Source: Anaerotignum sp. | GTDB taxonomy: Bacteria; Bacillota; Clostridia; Lachnospirales; Anaerotignaceae | Assembly (NCBI GenBank): GCA_020024265.1 | Contig: JAHHTW010000008.1 | Coordinates: forward strand, 1-64,000 | Length of the DNA stretch: 64,000 nt | Reading direction: 5' to 3' | In this document: positions 63,486-64,000 of the stretch, piece by piece | How positions within the stretch are numbered: the first letter of the stretch is position 1 | Layout of the letters: each line of letters opens with the position of its first letter | The notes under the pieces: generated by a model | Seen by the model: only the letters and a program-made list of their open reading frames with translations | What the model was told of the DNA's origin: nothing | The model's database searches: none | Position numbers and translations under genes: made by a program

Positions 63486-64000
63486 TTATTTACTTTCTTC
63501 TCTTGCAGCAATGATTTTCTTCTGGATCTCTGCCGGTGCTTCTTCATAGCGTTCAAAGTGATGTCTGTAATCACCACGGCTTTGTGTCATTGCACGCAGG
63601 TCTGTTGCATATTTGTGCATTTCTGCTGTGGGTACTTCTGCAACAATGCATTTTTTGGTTCCGACTGCGTCCATGCTCAAAATACGTCCACGGCGTTTGC
63701 TGATATCACCCATAATATCACCCATATATTTTTCAGGAATCAAAACCTCTACATGCTCGATGGGTTCCAAAATGGTGGGTTTTGCCTGAGGGACACCTTC
63801 CTTGAAAGCAACAGAAGTCGCCATCTTAAATGCCATTTCAGAGGAGTCTACCGGATGGTAGGAACCATCTGTCAGTGTTGCTTTCAAACCAACAACCGGA
63901 TATCCTGCCAATACACCAGAGAGTACACATTCCTGTAAGCCTTTTTCTACGGCAGGGAAATACTGCTTCGGTACAGAGCCACCGAAAATCTTTTCCTCAA
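63486..64000 (-). CDS. elongation factor G, C-terminal part (cut by window edge)
   Basis: About 171 residues of domains IV-V remain. The segment FGGSVPKQYFPAVEKGLQE followed by GYPVVGLKATLTDGSYHPVDSSEMAFKMA belongs to domain IV. The MGDISKRRGRILSMD and AEMHKYATDLRAMTQSRGDYRHHF blocks belong to domain V. The RGDYRHHFERYEEAP ending differs from the canonical RG-x-Y-x-M-x-F form and is closer to second-copy EF-G (EF-G2) paralogues. The GTPase domain is outside the window, so the symbol is withheld. Confidence 0.9.
   Translation of the reverse strand, partial: EEKIFGGSVPKQYFPAVEKGLQECVLSGVLAGYPVVGLKATLTDGSYHPVDSSEMAFKMATSVAFKEGVPQAKPTILEPIEHVEVLIPEKYMGDIMGDISKRRGRILSMDAVGTKKCIVAEVPTAEMHKYATDLRAMTQSRGDYRHHFERYEEAPAEIQKKIIAAREESK

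Overview
The window reads as chromosomal DNA of a low-GC, strictly anaerobic, spore-forming member of the Clostridia. A Lachnospirales or Anaerotignum-like organism is my inference. The support is a PolC-type replicase, ClpC, CIRCE-controlled groESL, clostridial TIM-barrel and DUF families, a Re-citrate synthase, a group B-like [FeFe] hydrogenase, formate-THF ligase, a PPi-type phosphofructokinase homologue, a BofC-like protein and a cysteine-rich protein preceded by a SigK-like -10 box. No rRNA or tRNA gene was seen.

Layout. Positions 1-49 hold the start of a Ppx/GppA phosphatase, preceded by a small cysteine-rich reading frame interrupted by a TGA. Positions 430-2470 are a patchwork of broken mobile-element genes: an IS30 transposase tail, a HEPN-like fragment, a RepA-N/cysteine-rich-VLP chimera, an XRE regulator tail and a serine recombinase fragment. 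Positions 2743-5342 carry an MBOAT O-acyltransferase and a DHHW partner. Positions 5433-11590 encode a hydrogenase and an operon of Re-citrate synthase, aconitase and isocitrate dehydrogenase, the oxidative route from oxaloacetate to 2-oxoglutarate. Positions 12272-25956 are mostly minus-strand housekeeping genes (ppiB, phosphoesterase, rRNA methyltransferase, pgsA, rimO, folD, fhs under a ZTP riboswitch, ftsK, dCMP deaminase, a CoA-transferase, a P-loop protein, a GNAT enzyme).

Positions 26296-29676 carry a secreted trypsin-like protease and a chemotaxis receptor. Pyruvate carboxylase, radA, a small family of unknown function, clpC, an RluA-type synthase and a GH13 amylase follow. Next come the BofC-like protein, an unusual PFK homologue, ferritin, a CBS-domain protein, a TIM-barrel protein, the cysteine-rich protein, an HD protein and a MATE exporter with a riboswitch-like leader. 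The right end has a nuclease lipoprotein, rnc, acpP, a second MATE, polC, ispG, groESL, a flavin disulfide reductase and the end of an EF-G gene cut by the window edge.

How it fits together. Pyruvate carboxylase supplies oxaloacetate for the Re-citrate synthase operon. FolD and Fhs handle one-carbon units, with Fhs switched by ZTP. Hydrogenase, CoA-transferase and a PPi-type glycolytic enzyme fit fermentative metabolism. The most unusual items are the PFK homologue with three altered active-site motifs, the (Asn-Cys)n protein, the palindromes at the GH13, ferritin and hydrogenase promoters, the TGA-interrupted small gene, and the mosaic junctions in the eroded element. I did not find convincing evidence of a complete new defence or mobile system.
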